Origin: Synchiropus splendidus
Taxonomy: Eukaryota > Chordata > Actinopteri > Syngnathiformes > Callionymidae
Assembly (NCBI RefSeq): GCF_027744825.2
Contig: NC_071345.1
Coordinates: 6,728,001 to 6,792,000, forward strand
DNA: 64,000 nucleotides
Direction: 5' to 3'
This document shows, piece by piece, positions 28,160-42,900 of this stretch; the first letter of the stretch is position 1; each line of letters opens with the position of its first letter. A program made the position numbers and the translations under genes. The notes beneath the pieces were generated by a model that was not told the DNA's origin, searched no databases, and worked only from the letters and a program-made list of their open reading frames with translations.

Positions 28160-31100
28160 ACACACGACTGTGATCGGGAGGAGATTTATCTATCACAAAA
28201 GACAACAACGAACGTTTAGAATAAAGGTAGAGAGCAGAAAACGCTACGCTTAAAAGCCATTGTTGTCCATTGATTTCCTCTTTGGGAAGAAAAGCCTTTT
28301 TAAAGTGCAGCAGGGAATTGTAAGGTTAAAGGTCAGCATCCTGTTTCTTACTGGCCTCAATGCTGTCATAAATCTATGTTTTTTATTTCCTTAGAGTCGC
28401 GCAGAGGCAGGTGCGAACTTGTGATTTTAGCATGTTGAAGAGGCCCGGGGACAAAAAGTAATAGATCTTGACTGTCAACTGAGCATTTGAAAAGCTTGAG
28501 AAGACAACTGCATGAATAAATCATGAATCTTTAGTTGAAAAAAAAAATGCTTACTGTCATGCATCCAAAACATCAAATAAAACTATGACAGAAGACAATT
28601 CATATTCAAAGATAAATTTAAACCATATTTCTTCTCTTACAGCAAATGATCATTTTAAATAATGCCATTAAATATATGTCATTTCTGGAGTCCTTTATTC
28701 ATAAATAAAAAACATATTGTGATCGGATCATTTCATTTTGTAAAGAAGGCATGAAGAAATATGCCAAAAATATACACGGAAACTCATCAAACTTAACTAA
28801 TACTCACATATTAAACCCCAGTGTGAACGTTGAAGGGTAAAACTACTGATAACAATGGGTTTAACAAACATGCACAATCATTACTAGTTACAGCAACAGC
28901 CTGCATTTCACAATATCACTTGCTCCTTCATCACAACACCTATTAGAATGTCGAGTGAATTTGATTTACGGTTCACGCACACACATGACCAACATTTTAG
29001 ACACGCTGCACTGAAGTGTAACTGAACACCACAAACAGGCTTCACGCGGACCAAATAGCAATTTGGGACATTCCCCTTCGACTTGACAGCAGTGGGAATG
29101 TCGGCAAACACCTTCATCTTCCAGTTGAATGTTCCAGAGTGAGCAGAGAGGACACAGTTTTTTTCAGATACAGTATACAACAGATGATCATGACACACTG
29201 AGAAGTAATTTCACACGAAAATTAGTCTCACGCATACACTCAACATGCTGTTATCCATCGTGACTTGTGAGTCACGGTGCCACTACTGAAAATGGAATTA
29301 AATGGAACCACATGAAGAAACTGCGACATCAGACTCCTGCCCTCCGTCATGTTTTGTGGAAAAGACGAACACAACTGGAACATATCAATAAAGAAGTTTG
29401 AACCATAAAAGATAATTCCTTCGCATGCATTTTTAAATATTCCCTCCATTTTCATTATTCCTGCCAATTGATGGATGCTAAAAAAAATACAAGGATTTTC
29501 TTTCTTCCAGTTTTTCAAATTGCTATACAATATTAGTTGAATATTTAATTACTAATTTTAGGGAGCTTTATAAGATGTAAAAACAGGCAGTGCAATTTTA
29601 TTTTTGAAATAACTTCTATCTTTCAGGACAGCTTTTAAGGACAGATTTCTGTCTTAACCTCCACCTCCTGTGTCAGCTATATTGACTTCTTCATTCATTC
29701 AGGTCCTTTATATGTAACTTGATTTATAATCTTGCAGTCCAGTGACTCACATCTTCTGATGCACAGTCTCACAGTTTCTCCTTGAGAACGGCCCAAACAA
29801 AAACCATTGATAAAGAAGCTTTTAATTTATTATTTAGTCAATAGTACAAATTTAAATATAAAATTCAATTACATAAGGTGATGCATCATTCACCATGTCA
29901 GGAAAAAGTGAAAATTAGTGCATAAAATTGCATTTTGCAACGACATGCCACCTGAGCTCCAGGGAAGCGCACTTTGGTCACATGATCAGATTAAACCATC
30001 AGAGTGACGTAGCACAGGGCAAAGTCGAGACCAAATAGGTGTATGGAGTTCTAAAGGATGTAATAGGTAGCTGTACAATTTTATTTTTTTTTTAATATCT
30101 TCCCATCTTTAAGAACAGAACATGAGGCAAAAATAGCTTCTTAGCAACAACTGACCCCCAGAGGGCGCAGTATATCAGACCCGTAGTAGCTGCCAGCAAC
30201 AGTCAGAAGTCAGTCATAAATAGTCATAAATAAACGCCTTTCTTGAGACACCACCGAACTCCCTGGGACGCATCTATGTTCATTAATGTTGGATTAGTCT
30301 AAAAAAGATTGCGTCCTTGATTAAGCGCCAACTACAATTGGATGTTAATATTTAAATTAGGAGAAATTCAGTTTTATGGACTTCCAAACGAAATATTTAC
30401 TGTCACTTCACTCAGCAACAACAGCAGCGAGACCAGTGCAGTCGAACACAATACCACATTAATACATCTGCATAAAAACATGGAATGAAAAATGACATTT
30501 AAAAAATCACATTGTACTTCACTTTCTTCCCTCCTTGCTTAGAGCCACCATCTGTTCCCACAAAAATCTCCTTCTCTGCATCCATAATGTTTGTTTACTG
30601 TCTTTTTTTTACATTGTTTAAGCCATTTCTGTTTAATTAATTAATTAAATGTCTCTTTTGTTTGTTAATTCGATTAATAAAAAAAAAATCAAGTCACTGT
30701 TTCTTCCATATCCGGCATTGAAAATGTAATATTTTTATTTGTATATAACAGTCGCTTTTCTCATTCTAATCTCAGTTTCTGATCACAATATAGAATGACT
30801 TTTATCTCCATCAGTTCCTCCGCACCATCCCGATCGTCAATCCCAATTACGCCTCTGACGATACTGTGTTTCCCCACACGGGGGCGTCATCCGCCCGATA
30901 TACGTCCCTCCGCTCACCGCTTCAAGTGAAATGAGGCGGAAAGCTGTTTTTGTTTGTGATTCTTCCGCTCACAACCATATCAGATGAAGATAATTCGAAA
31001 AATATACAAGGACTTAGCGTCCCCGTGCGTGTATGTGTTCTCTGGAGTCAAGACAACATGCAGACTGGCGAATTCTGGCAGGGAAAAATACACAACTTGC

Positions 31101-31612
31101 AGATGGGAACTAAGCTAGAGAGCAGTGGGCTCTTGTCAATTCACGGGGTTAGAAGACAAATCCCCTCATTCCTCAGGCCACGTGCTCCATTATTCCGTCG
31201 TCTATTATTTCAGCAGAGAGAGAGCCCAGAGAGTGGGTGAGAGTGTGTTCTTAATTCTATTATTTTCTGGTAAGAGCTTGGAGAGGCGCTCTCAGACAGA
31301 CATTCTCAGATGCGCAAGTATGTTGTGTTTATACTCGGACCAGAGGAAAAGATGAGCAGGTATTGACCTTTGACCTTACAATCCTAAAGCAGGGCTGCAG
31401 CTGACTCCAAGCTCAGGGTGGTGAACTATCTTCTGGCCGTGGAATGTTGCGTTCAATACCAGACGCACGATGATGGAGGCACGCTGAAATGGCTGAGCTT
31501 TAAAAATAAAGGAGGCACAGAGGAAGGAAGAGACACGCAATAAAGGTTTTCGAGAGGTGTGGCAGGTGTAGCTTTCAAGACAAATGAACTCCGGTAATCT
31601 GAGAGAGCCATT

Positions 31613-31615
<3 letters not shown>

Positions 31616-31655
<40 letters not shown>
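31616..31655. repeat. (AC)20 microsatellite
   Basis: The longest uninterrupted dinucleotide run in the window, in the nhsl1-like intron; likely polymorphic. Confidence 0.98.
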
Positions 31656-31657
<2 letters not shown>

Positions 31658-32924
31658 AGGAGGGCTGTGTCCAGTGGTTGCAGGGGAAGAAGGGGTGCGG
31701 TTGGCTGTGCATTCCAGATCTGTCACGCCTGAGTGGAGGAGCTAGTCCAGTGGTCCCGAAGCCAGATGCGTTTTGGTTAATGCCGGATTATTAAATCCCA
31801 CATCAATGTATAAGAACAGCAAATGACCTGAAGACTGCTGTGTGATGTCATGCCGAGCTTAATAACTAAAGCAGGTGATGAGTCACCTGAACAAACTTGA
31901 GAAAAGCAAACATGAAATTGATGCTTCAGAGCCACCATGTGGAGGCTTGAAAAGTAGATTAAATGATTGAATCAGCTAACTGTGGAGAAACAAAATCAGT
32001 TAAATATGAGGCATAAATTCACCGTTGCTTCTAATAGATGTGACATCCAGAAGAGTGAGACTCACGCCTTCAAGCATGAAGCCAAGTTTCTCAACAAGAA
32101 CCACATAAAAACGCAACTCTCCTACCCCTTTGTTTTCCATAAAAATGTGTTTAAGAAGCATAAAAAGAGATAACCTGAATGCAAATCAGCTTTGAAAATC
32201 TGAATAAAAATCCTTATAGCTCGAGGTGGAGAAGGTGTGTTGTGAGTTTAATAAACTCAGAACTGTCAGACGGCATGTTTGTCATTACTTTAGTCAGCTC
32301 ACTGGAATCTCGCCATTTTTTCATGCGGAGGAACCGGTCCTGTTCTGCTCACACCAGGGGGTGTGTGACACAACCTGTGAGCATGTGACTGTATTTTCCC
32401 GACCAACCTGAGCGGTGAAATAAGCACCTCAAACAGCTGCTGCAAACACATGAGACGATTTTTTTTTCTGAAACAGTACCTGCACAAACTTGAATCCAAC
32501 CTGAAATATTGGAAAGATGATCCCAACTCTCAGCAAAATAGACACGCTCTTTCACTGTAAACAAGGTGTGTGTGCGTTCTACGAATGTGCTGTGAAAACA
32601 AAAAAATGCTGCTGACAAAACACAACCTTGCCTGGTCAACAACGGCCTCCCACAGAGAAATACACAGCCTTGATGTTGACTAGGAAAAGTTTATGTGTGA
32701 TCAAGAAAATGTTTAGACATAAAGGTGTCCACCACCAATAGCATTTTATAAAGTCATGCTTGTGGAGTCATGAAGTCATTCGATCTGTGTTTGCTCTGGT
32801 GAAGTTCAACCAGAACAACATCTTAAGTTTCAGACAATGAAGTTCTTTGGCGACAGTGAGATGTAACTACACAAGAGCAGGAACAACCGTAGCATCTGTC
32901 TCTGTCTACAGTAGAGGTATAAGA

Positions 32925-33375
32925 AAAAAATCGATAGGATCAAACATCACAATACTGCATTGATATTTTTGCTGAAATATCGCAATACTAGGTTGTGTGA
33001 TTTTGTCTTGATAATTTAAGCTGTCTATATCAATATGTAGCACACAGATACTTGGATATGCTGCTGCATTTGAGACGTGTTTAATACTCGTCTTCTAATA
33101 ACGTCTTCTTTTACACTGGAGCTATTTTGTTGATTAAGGGAGTGATTCATCCCTCTGGCGGTCTGCGAAATTAAACTGAAAGTCTAACTGGACTGTTGTC
33201 ATGGCAATAAACCCTTTTTCATGCACATAATATTGTAATGCTTTATCTGATTTTCCCCCTTAAAATGTTGGCTCTTATTACAATATATTGTTTAACTTCC
33301 GGTATCACAATGTATCGCTATGTATCACAACATGACTCCTGTATCTGGCAATACCTGCCAAAACACAGCATCAGT
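32925..33375. mobile_element. Decayed DNA-transposon-like repeat rich in ATCGCAATA motifs
   Basis: AATCGATAGGATC, TGAAATATCGCAATACTAGG, then CGGTATCACAATGTATCGCT and CTGGCAATACC recur as in non-autonomous fish DNA elements built of ATATCGCAATAT-type sequence. Ends and target duplications are not clear. Confidence 0.35.
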
Positions 33376-33814
33376 CTACAATAAATAAACAGGGTTTTTT
33401 TATTTTATCCACTTCGAATGATTTTTTTCCACCCAACAATATTACCCTACATTAATCTTTCTGTATAATTTACATTTGTAGCATTTGAAATCATTGATGT
33501 AATGAGCTTAATGGCACAGCAGGCAGCAGTATCCTTTCCAAACTCGCTCACACAACACACACAGTAGGTATGTCCTACTCCATAATTTTAAATGAGTGAC
33601 ACCTCTAACTGCTGGGGGCTATTTCCAGCTCTTGATCTGATTTCCTACAGGTCAGAGTCTCTGTCGCTAAGTGAATTTTTTTGCGACTACGCTAAAATTC
33701 AAACCAGCATTTCAATTGCAACCAGAATTATTATCCAAACATCAGCTGCTTTCCATGTAAACACCAGCCGCTGAGTTGCGACACTTGCAGTTCACAACAC
33801 CATAAGAATTCCTG

Positions 33815-33930
33815 ATATTTTATTCCTTTATTGGTCCCTCAAGGGAAAATCCAAATTACAGCAGCAGTAAGTGTAATTTGCGACAGAAGCACAATCAAAA
33901 ATAGATCACAAAAACAAGTAGCAAAAAAGT
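33815..33930 (+). mobile_element. Dispersed repeat relic (TTTATTGGTCCCTCAAGGGAAA type)
   Basis: CCTTTATTGGTCCCTCAAGG followed by GAAAATCCAAATTACAGCAG matches a fish repeat segment usually reading TTTATTGTCCC-AAGGGGAAAT. Family not assigned. Confidence 0.45.
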
Positions 33931-36235
33931 TGCAAAAGCACGTAGAGCTACAAAATATGAAATATAAAAAGGCTAACTTCAAGATCTACTTGAATGTGCT
34001 GCCATTTTGCATGATGCTATGTTAGAACATTGGCACTGAACGTCTCGCACAGACTTCAGACTGTGGTTTGACTGTGGCCCCCAGTGTGGGTGAGTTTGAC
34101 AACCCTGATCTGAAGGAGCACTTGGGTTTGGCAAACTGAACTAGGTTTTTGAGGAAACTTGACAAATATCGAAGGAGGGATTTCTTCAGGAGTCCAGAAG
34201 AACCTTTCATCTTGAGACTTGTCAACAGCTGTAATCTCATTATGAGGTCTGCCAAGGGGAAATACACCAAAGTATGAAAGAAAAACAAAGCAGCATTTTT
34301 ATCACAATGCTAAGTTTACGACCTGTGTTTACATCAACAGTTTACAGTTCAGGGTTTTACGAGCACAAAAGTGGAACACAGGGAGAGGAAAACTTATAAA
34401 AAGCAGGATGTGTGAGCCAACAGTAGCAGCGCGGGGCAGGACTGCTTGTGTGGGCATGTTAACAAGTGTTCACTTTTCATCAGCATGCAGTTGTTTGTGC
34501 GCATTTATCGAAGATCAAAAACCAAGTATGAAAGTGATTGAGACAGAAGCAGAGAGAAAAAGACAGCAGGAGACGTGAGTTATGCTGATTAAGCAGACGG
34601 CAAGCAGACCGTTGCCGGGACAATGGGGGCCGACTTCAGGCCTGGCGCTCTGCCCTCTACAGCTGTGCGCCGTCTCAAAAATGCATATACACTCTGACAG
34701 GCAAATGGGCCTCATCACTCTTTATTCTCTTTCATAGGAGTACATCAACACACACCCGCCCCATGCAAAAAAACATGCACACAGCCATTAAATGCAGGAT
34801 GAAAACCAGCTTTATATTACAAACGCGCATTCTTGTCCACAGCCACTCTCCTGCTGGCTCAGCTTCCACACTCCTGATCCAAGTACAGCCCCCAAACTTT
34901 GAAGCCAAGGATTTAAGTGGAGAATCCAGATCGGTAGTTGCTGGCAGCACTGACTCCTAGCAGTTACACATACAGTGTACATCGGCCACAATACTGGCTA
35001 TTATTTGCATGTTTATATTTCACCAGTGACTATCATTTGAACATTCATTCTGCTTCAAGTCCAATCTGGCCAACCTATCCTGACCATCCAACAACCAGGG
35101 TTCTCCCCAGTGCTTTAGCAGAGTGGAGGCCCGACAATACTGGCATTTTGACCCCCTAAACTGTGAAAATCCCTGCATAGGTGGAGTGTTCTGCATCTGC
35201 TTCTCCAATGTCAAAGGTTCCTCACCGCCAGTCGAGTAGGACTCCACCTTTTAAGGTAGGACCCTGACACCGATCCAAGAATGACCTTAAACACATCTTT
35301 TCTCATTTGAAGGAGAAACCTCTAGAAAACCAGACTCAAGAGAAGTGAATGAAAAACTGGAGATGGATATCATGAAAAGATGACGAAAGACAGTGGTAAT
35401 TCTTGAGTTGTGTATATTTTAACAGCATTTTAAGTTGCTTATCTCAACATCAAAAGTTGTTTGACACACATCAGTACTTGTATTCATGATATTTTTATTT
35501 CTAATATAGTCCATTTCCTTCTGAGCCAGGGGACCTCATCCATATGTGCTGTATAATCATGATAAACTGATGATAGAGTATGAACAAAAGTCGAAATAAA
35601 CATCCGGAGAGAAGAGCTGTCCAAAGATATTCCTCCCACAATCTGTCATAAGTATGCGACAAGAGTTCCATCTGGCTTCCTCCATGTCTCCCCATCTGTC
35701 CATCTCAGCCATTTCACATTTTTCTCTGGCATATCAGCGGCTTTGTCTCAGTAAAAAAACAACAGTGACGCGTCCCAGAGATCACCGCTCACTTCTTTCT
35801 GCTATTGCGAAATCTTCCATGAACAGACTCCTGCTGTGGCCGAGTGCTGATGGGAGTACGAACTTTCAGCACACTGTGGACCACCCACTCACAGTGCCAG
35901 ATTTAGAGGTGCGCTGAAGCCCCCTTGCATTGAGATGCACGTCTCATCTTGGCACTTCTATGGTTAAAAACATGGATACTCAACATTGCTAACCAAACTG
36001 CAAAGCATGAAGAATAAAACTACTCATAGATACTTGTAATACAAAACTTATTTATTCAATGTGAGATGTTTTATACCATTTAAAAGGGACATCAAACACA
36101 CTTTAAAACCGATGTGATTGACATTTTGCTTTTTAAAATGTCACTTCTTCTATGAGCAACTGTGAGCACAATTAAATATCCACCCACATACTCAGGGGAC
36201 TTGGTTTGAACTTACTTCTACCATTTATTCCCTTA

Positions 36236-36385
36236 GACAGGGTTGTGGGGCTACACAGAGCAGGAGGCAGGGGACAGTCTGGAAAGGCCACTGCTCCATC
36301 AGACAACCATACCTCACACACACATACTCACACCTACAGACAATTAAGAGTCATCAGTTAACCAGGTTGTTTTGGAATGTGTAGC
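36236..36385 (+). mobile_element. Dispersed teleost repeat relic
   Basis: GCAGGGGACAGTCTGGAAAG, CACTGCTCCATCAGACAACC, then TCACACCTACAGACAATTAA and GTCATCAGTTAACC closely match a very common fish interspersed repeat (the block usually reading CACACCTACGGACAATTTAG). I treat it as a SINE or LINE tail; the family is not assigned. Confidence 0.65.
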
Positions 36386-38689
36386 TCTAGACACGTGCAG
36401 TGAAACAAACACACCTAGATGTGAGCAATGGTCTAAATAAATCCACTATTACTCACTGTTACAAGTGAGTATCATTGTATACGTGTCCAGGCATAAGACA
36501 AAAACCAGGGTGAGGTGCGCCACAGACAGTAAAAGACTATGAGCAAGATGAGAAATTTCATAACAAGAGTCAATGAACGTTAAACACAGAAATGTTACAG
36601 TAGAATTAGTCAGACCCAAAGTCACCCACCCTCACTGACTGTTCTGATTTTTAGTGCCAATATTTTCGCTTCAGTAAGCTCACAATGTACGTTCAAATCA
36701 ATGTATTATAAAATAATGCTTTGTTTTAAAGAGGCACAAACAATGTATCACTTTCCTTTAACTTCAAGATTACTATTTTTCAGATTAAACCATTCCTTCA
36801 CTTAATCTCATGACAAATCCATCATCCTCAGGCCACAGGTGGACTAAATTAAGAGAGAAAGTCCTGGAAGAATTTAACAAACTGACCACTTGCAACTCCA
36901 CAGCCGACAATAGACCAACAGTGCTGTTTTAATGGCTACAACATTGCTTTTTTGCATTTGAAGAAACCACCTTTAAACTCCCACTCGTCTAGACAGCAAC
37001 CACGGAGCATCATTAAAGGGGGAAGATTTTAAATGCGAAAATGCACTCACTAACACTTATAATGATGTGAGCATAATCTGTCATAACCTACTTCCTGCAC
37101 CCCTTTTTCCCTTCCACTTCCTGTTCTGGTGCGTGCTCTCTTCCTCCCTCTGGAAAGATCTGTGATCGATGAGTTGTAAGTAGCGACTGGAATCAGTTGC
37201 TGCCACAATGTGAAATGCAGTTACGATCAGGACAGTTTGTCTTGGACTGTCTTGAGTTTTTCACGGTTTCCTTTCATGTGTCTCCTGTATTCCTGGTCTT
37301 ATTGGTGTTCTTAGTTCTGCCAATATCACAGCTGACCTGCACTGGCCATGACTTTTCCACTTGACTGGATATTCACACCAAACACAACATGCGACAGTAG
37401 TAGACACTGGTTTCCAGCCACCTGAGCAACAGTCCATGTGGTCAACCCTAGTTGAAGAACTCCAGCTGTCTTTAAAATAGTGACCTACTCAGCAGCATGG
37501 TATTATGGGCACTTCTACACATTAATGCATACTTCTAGGAAAACAAACTGAAGTCCACCACTTATCTGGGTTTGAATTGCTCTGTGCCATGAGCTATCAA
37601 GGTCGATATCAATGTTAACCACATGGTATATACTCTTAAAACACTACCACGATTTACAGAGGAATGATTTACAGACATCTACAGAGACCATGTCTGTATG
37701 TATAGTTAAACACATACACCAAGACAAATACACTTGATAAGCATCAAGTGGACTATAGTGGAAACGCTCTCATCAGGAACCAGATTAATGTCAAAGGAAA
37801 AAAAGCATAGGAGATACACCAGGTCCTGAATGTCTTGATGTCAGAGGTCTGCACTGCTGACCCCACCATCACTCTAAGTTAGTCCTACACACAGCATTGC
37901 ATATGTTTTGATGTGAGCCTGGCGGGAGAGAGCCCTCTCCAACGTGACCCCTTGTTCTGGAACTACTTATACCCACGTGGGACATTTTAAAAACTCAAAT
38001 GAAAACCTATAATTATTATTATAGTAAAAGAGAAGCAGATAACTCATACTGTGTTCAGTTATCACCTTTCTGACCTGGAGCACAGACCCGAGCATGACAG
38101 CAGAATCTTCTTTCTAAAACAACTTTCTGCTTGAATAAGTCTGAATCAAGCTGCAGCAGGTTGTGAGAAGTGTGAAGCCAAGTGATACGGGTCAAAGGGG
38201 GTGTGAGAGAAGGTCAGGCTGCAGGAGTGAGAAAACACAATGTCCACACCGGAGGAGCTGAGCCTCGCTGGTATCGTGGTCTCACTCTTTCATGCACAGA
38301 AGTGTAACTTATACAGATGAAAACAGAACCATGCCTGTGGGCTCTGTGTGGCGCTGGACTGACAAAACACTGAAGCCACTGATCTCACTCGTACAGACAG
38401 AGTTTCATGACCCGTTCCCACACAGAGCAGAAAGGCCTTGGGTTGTTTTCAAGACTTGAGATTTTCAATAGTCAAACAATGTCCCCAGACGAATATTGTT
38501 ATGTGCCAGAAGGAAATAGATCACAGAGAATCATGCACAAAAATGACTTACCTATATCATTGTGAGGTCAAAAAGGGAGATTGGCACCAGGTGGATGTGT
38601 TTTTGAGAACATGCAGGAAGAGAAAATCAAATTAAAGATAGCCCATATCTTGCTCTGCCATTTAACAGCCATCTTTACTTGTCTTTATA

Positions 38690-38780
38690 CAGGGTTGGGT
38701 CTAGGTGGCAGCAGCCTAAGCTAAGAGGCCCAGACTTTCCATTACCTGGAAACCTTATCGAGGGGGAATACACAGCAATC
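38690..38780 (+). mobile_element. Dispersed teleost repeat relic
   Basis: GGGTCTAGGTGGCAGCAGCC followed by TAAGCTAAGAGGCCCAGACT matches the start of another repeat common in fish genomes (GTGGCAGCAGCCTAAGCAGA type). Similarity fades after about 60 bp. Confidence 0.6.
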
Positions 38781-38904
38781 TGACAAACCAAGAAGCTATT
38801 ACCACTCAAAGATCTGTCTTCATCAGAACAACAACATATCATCAATGAGATACAATATTACTTTTTGCATCGCAGCCCAAACAAAGACAAATAAAGAGGG
38901 TACA

Positions 38905-39115
38905 CAGGAGGTTCCGGTCAAGATGTCTGCATAGGCAGATCTGAGATCTACTCTTATCGCCAGTGAGGCACTTCAAACATTTCCCCACATTTGAGTGACT
39001 ATTCTTTTCAATCGAAATGAACAGGAACAGGAGCAGTCAACGACAAAGTCGTGATGAGTGTGGTAAGTCAGGGGATGACATGGAAAATAGTTTTAAATCC
39101 TCCAGGAAATGTTGG
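38905..39115 (+). mobile_element. Possible 5' end of an L1-like LINE
   Basis: TCCGGTCAAGATGTCTGCAT resembles the CAAGATGGCGGC start of many L1 elements. About 80 bp on, an ATG at 39017 opens a short basic, Arg/Ser/Gln-rich frame (MNRNRSSQRQSRDECGKSG) as L1 ORF1 often does. No reverse transcriptase follows. Weak evidence. Confidence 0.25.
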
Positions 39116-39982
39116 ATGACAGTGGTGAACTATTATCGTACTATTGTTTTGTTATACAAAAACAGCAAGCCTTCAACTTGATCATGAGTCGTCTTTCTCC
39201 AGAAAAGAATGAAGGATTACTTGCATTTAAATGGAATGACTCACAGGAAATATTTACATGATATGTGAAAAAATAAACTATTTTGTTGAAGGAAAGAAAT
39301 ATTTTTTCACAAATATTGACATTAAGTCTGATTTTATCTTACAAATACAATAACTGTTTATTAACTAACCACTTTTTTCATATTTTTTGACCAACAAACC
39401 AATGAGGTAAAATGCCAGTGAAAAATAGCAGCAGGATTACAGCTGTTTCTTTAAGAGAAACTTGAGTCCGCTTTCGAATGAAATGTAAAAAACAACTGTT
39501 GAATTGTGATTTAAACCCCACGCTGGCGCCTGAGGACAAAGACCCTCCTACCTTCATAGGGGTTCCTCCTTTGCTTCCGGCACCAAATCTTAATCCCTGT
39601 AATGGGCATGATGTCTGATCGCTACAACTCGGCAGAAAATTTGGCTCCAGGACAGAAGTGAACGCACCATGATGGTGTCGGCATCACTCACACTGACGCT
39701 CAATCACACTTGGCAAGTCCGTATCATCTCACTGCACGCGTTGAAATCCCCCCCAACACGTTGCCCAATCAAAGACATGTCACAAAGAAAAAAGGGGGTG
39801 TGCGGAGTGGGAGTGGTGCATTCAAGCGAGCGCCTAACTAGTGACCCCCTAACCGACAGGTTGCCACGGTGATGGGGTTGCTATCTGCCGGTGGCTGTTG
39901 TTGCCGGGCCAATGGTGGACGGCCTCTTCTCTCGCCTAACGGATCTTCAAAATCCTTTCACTGATCAAGTTGGGGGTCATCT

Positions 39983-39997
39983 GCACACACACACACA
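39983..39997. repeat. (CA)7 microsatellite
   Basis: Short CA run in the nhsl1-like intron. Confidence 0.9.
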
Positions 39998-42900
39998 GTC
40001 TCACACACTTGTGAAAAAGGAATGAAGATGCTGAGCCATGAATCTTAAAGACGGTTTGGGTGAACGAATACGGGTCAACGGAGTCAGTACTGGGTGATGT
40101 CACATGGTGGAGTCAATCTGACATGAGTCACCATTGACATAGAAATGTGAATTAAAATAATGATTTGCCATCAATTCAATTATTATATAATTATAGGACC
40201 AATATACAGAGAGGTTATGAGTCTGTGAGATAGAAAAAAAATTAAATAATGATACAACTGCTAACTAGGTAACTTAGATAGATTAGGTTGTGCACAATCA
40301 TGTGTCCTATCAAGGCCGGAAATCTCTTGACACTCACGTTCCGACTCATTCATCAGAACTGTTTTACTGTTCGGAGGCTCGAGGAAACAACGAGGAGAAA
40401 TATGTCACATCCTGCAGCTTCGTGGAGGAAACAGAGGGAAGAATTTGAGGGTGGGGATTGGTGGAGGGAAGTGTTCCATGAGTGTTTTCCTGCCAGGTTG
40501 GGATATAAAGCTTCTGGTGTTAAGAGGATGCCAGCAGTGGCAGGAAAATGGAAAAGGATGCATATGACAGCGGCGTCCCACAGGATGCAGGTTAACGTCC
40601 AACCGGTGAGAGGATGAGCCAAAAACATGGCCACAGCAAAGTGGTGTGGCTTTTTAAATGACTGATCGACTTCTGAGTTTGACGCTGAAATTGAAAATGG
40701 ACACCCAAAAAAGTGAGACTCCTCCAGGCCAACTTCCTGTTTTGCTGCACAAGCTGCTAACCAGTTTATAAGCCATGTTTGAACCACAGTCTGCAGCCTT
40801 GATAAACATATAAAATCCCCCAACGTGGTTTTCAATGTGAGGATTTCTGTGTTTGCGCTTTTCCTCTTCCGTCTTTTGCATGTTTCCTCTGTCTCCAAAC
40901 TAGGCCAGATTCCCATCAGTAACAAAAAAACCTGAAATAAATAAACACAAGTTGGCGAACAAAGTGTTTAATGGTAATTAATGAACAAGTAAGGACACCC
41001 TGAACTCACCATTCAAAGTCAAACTTTTTTTTTATGTGCGGTTCCTTGAATCTGATGCATTTGAATACAGAAATGTCACAACACGCTGAATTATTCTAAT
41101 TGCTGCTTGGCACCAGACAGATAAGAGAAGGATTAACCCGCGGAGCGTCTGACTTTCTTACTCCTTAATCACATCCAGCAGGAAAATAACATTTAAGCTC
41201 ACACCCCACTGCAGCTTCAGTTGAAACATCTATGGAAAATGTATTTCAGCCAAATAGTAATATATTTGCATGTTACATTTGTACATATGGGTTTAACTGT
41301 ATGAAAGAATAAAATAATAAAAACTAACCAAATACACAAATGAAATGACGCTAACTGAGACGGAACCTGGAAAGCCCTTTCACTGTATATATTACATGTT
41401 TTTGATAACTTTTTCAATATTAATTTCAAATTAATCTCTAAACATAACTTGCTGTGGTTCTTTGTTGTAAAACTATTGTTCTTCTTATCATGCCTATTTT
41501 TTGTGAGAATTCTCTGCCCCTAAAAAGCAATTGTGATTTTAAAATAAAATAAAACTCAGTTTCAGGTCAGGTTACAATTGTAACTTTTCCAAAACATAAT
41601 TATAAATGACATTCTTAAATTTCAATGAATTTGAATTTTCCTAATAGAAATGCAAAGTCTAGCCCTCAGACTAAGGCTTATTTTCATCATTCCGTCATTC
41701 ATTTGACGGGACACACCAACAGTCACAGTACAAACTTTTAGGTGAATAAAATAAAACAAAACCTGGAATAACACCACAAAATTAATTACAGAGGGAGTAA
41801 ACACAAAAGACGTAATTTATAATATTTGATTTCTTATCTGCCATCATGTGACGATTGCTCATGTCACATCACATGATAAGAAACAAGTAAATAAACAGAT
41901 TTCTCATCCGCCCATGGCAAAAAAGAGTGACAGGGATAATACAAGCAGCGGGTGAAATAGAAACAAATGGCTCACAGGGAGGCACCACAAGATGTAGAAA
42001 CCTAGTGCATACCTGATATGAAATAGAAGATAAGAATGTTGCTGAACGTGTGTTGCGATAGACCAGTTTCAAAGTTTCATCTTAGGTATATGACCTGATT
42101 CCATACTGTCCCAGTTACCCAAAAGAGGGTGGCAATTGTACAAGCAGGTACAGCGGAAGGAGGGATACTTGCTTGGCTAAAATCCTGAGTTAATTCTCTC
42201 GATATCACATATTCAAGGTTTGTCGGACAGAAAGAAAATATTTACTTAAAAACTACAAAACAATTCCGTAACGGAGAAATCTTTCTTTGTATATGATTTA
42301 CACACAGTGTGAGCGTTTAACTTCCACCATTGTCCCTTTATTGTAGTCAAGCAGCCTAACAAATGAGAGTTGGACGTTTACAAATTCTAAGCCCAAAACA
42401 ACATAATACCAACAAGTAGAGTAGCAAGGTTATTTTTGGAATGGGTGTTCCAGAAGTTGCTAAAATAGTGCCGACATCCCAGTGCTGTCTAGTTGTCAGC
42501 CCATCCCACAACTGTGGCCAGAAAAAAGACTCGTCCTTCTGACTCACCAGCTGCGTCGACAAGAATGTCATCAGAGTTGCCTTGCTAAGGTGCGAGGTCC
42601 AATTTATGAGGACAGTACTGGGCGAGTCCATTACTGAAAAGACAAGCTGTTTCTGCAGGGAAAGGGAGGGAAACGTATCGGTCAAAGTTGCGCATCACAA
42701 GTAAGCGCCATAATGAGGTGAGTTATTAATTGTGTGGATTGCAGAACGGCGATTAACACGTACACACAACATTTAAATCGAGCATGTTTGTACGCTTATG
42801 CTACCACTCAGAAATGGAGGGTTTTGAAAAGAAATGGGCTCCGCACATGTTGCAGAACTTAACGCTCCACCCAAATGCTGGCGGAGGACACTAAATTATT

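Noticed and set aside
42356..42685. Minus-strand frame ending in a hydrophobic, membrane-like segment
   Set aside because: Starts at TTG in the longest form, no family resemblance, no neighbouring exon; likely chance.
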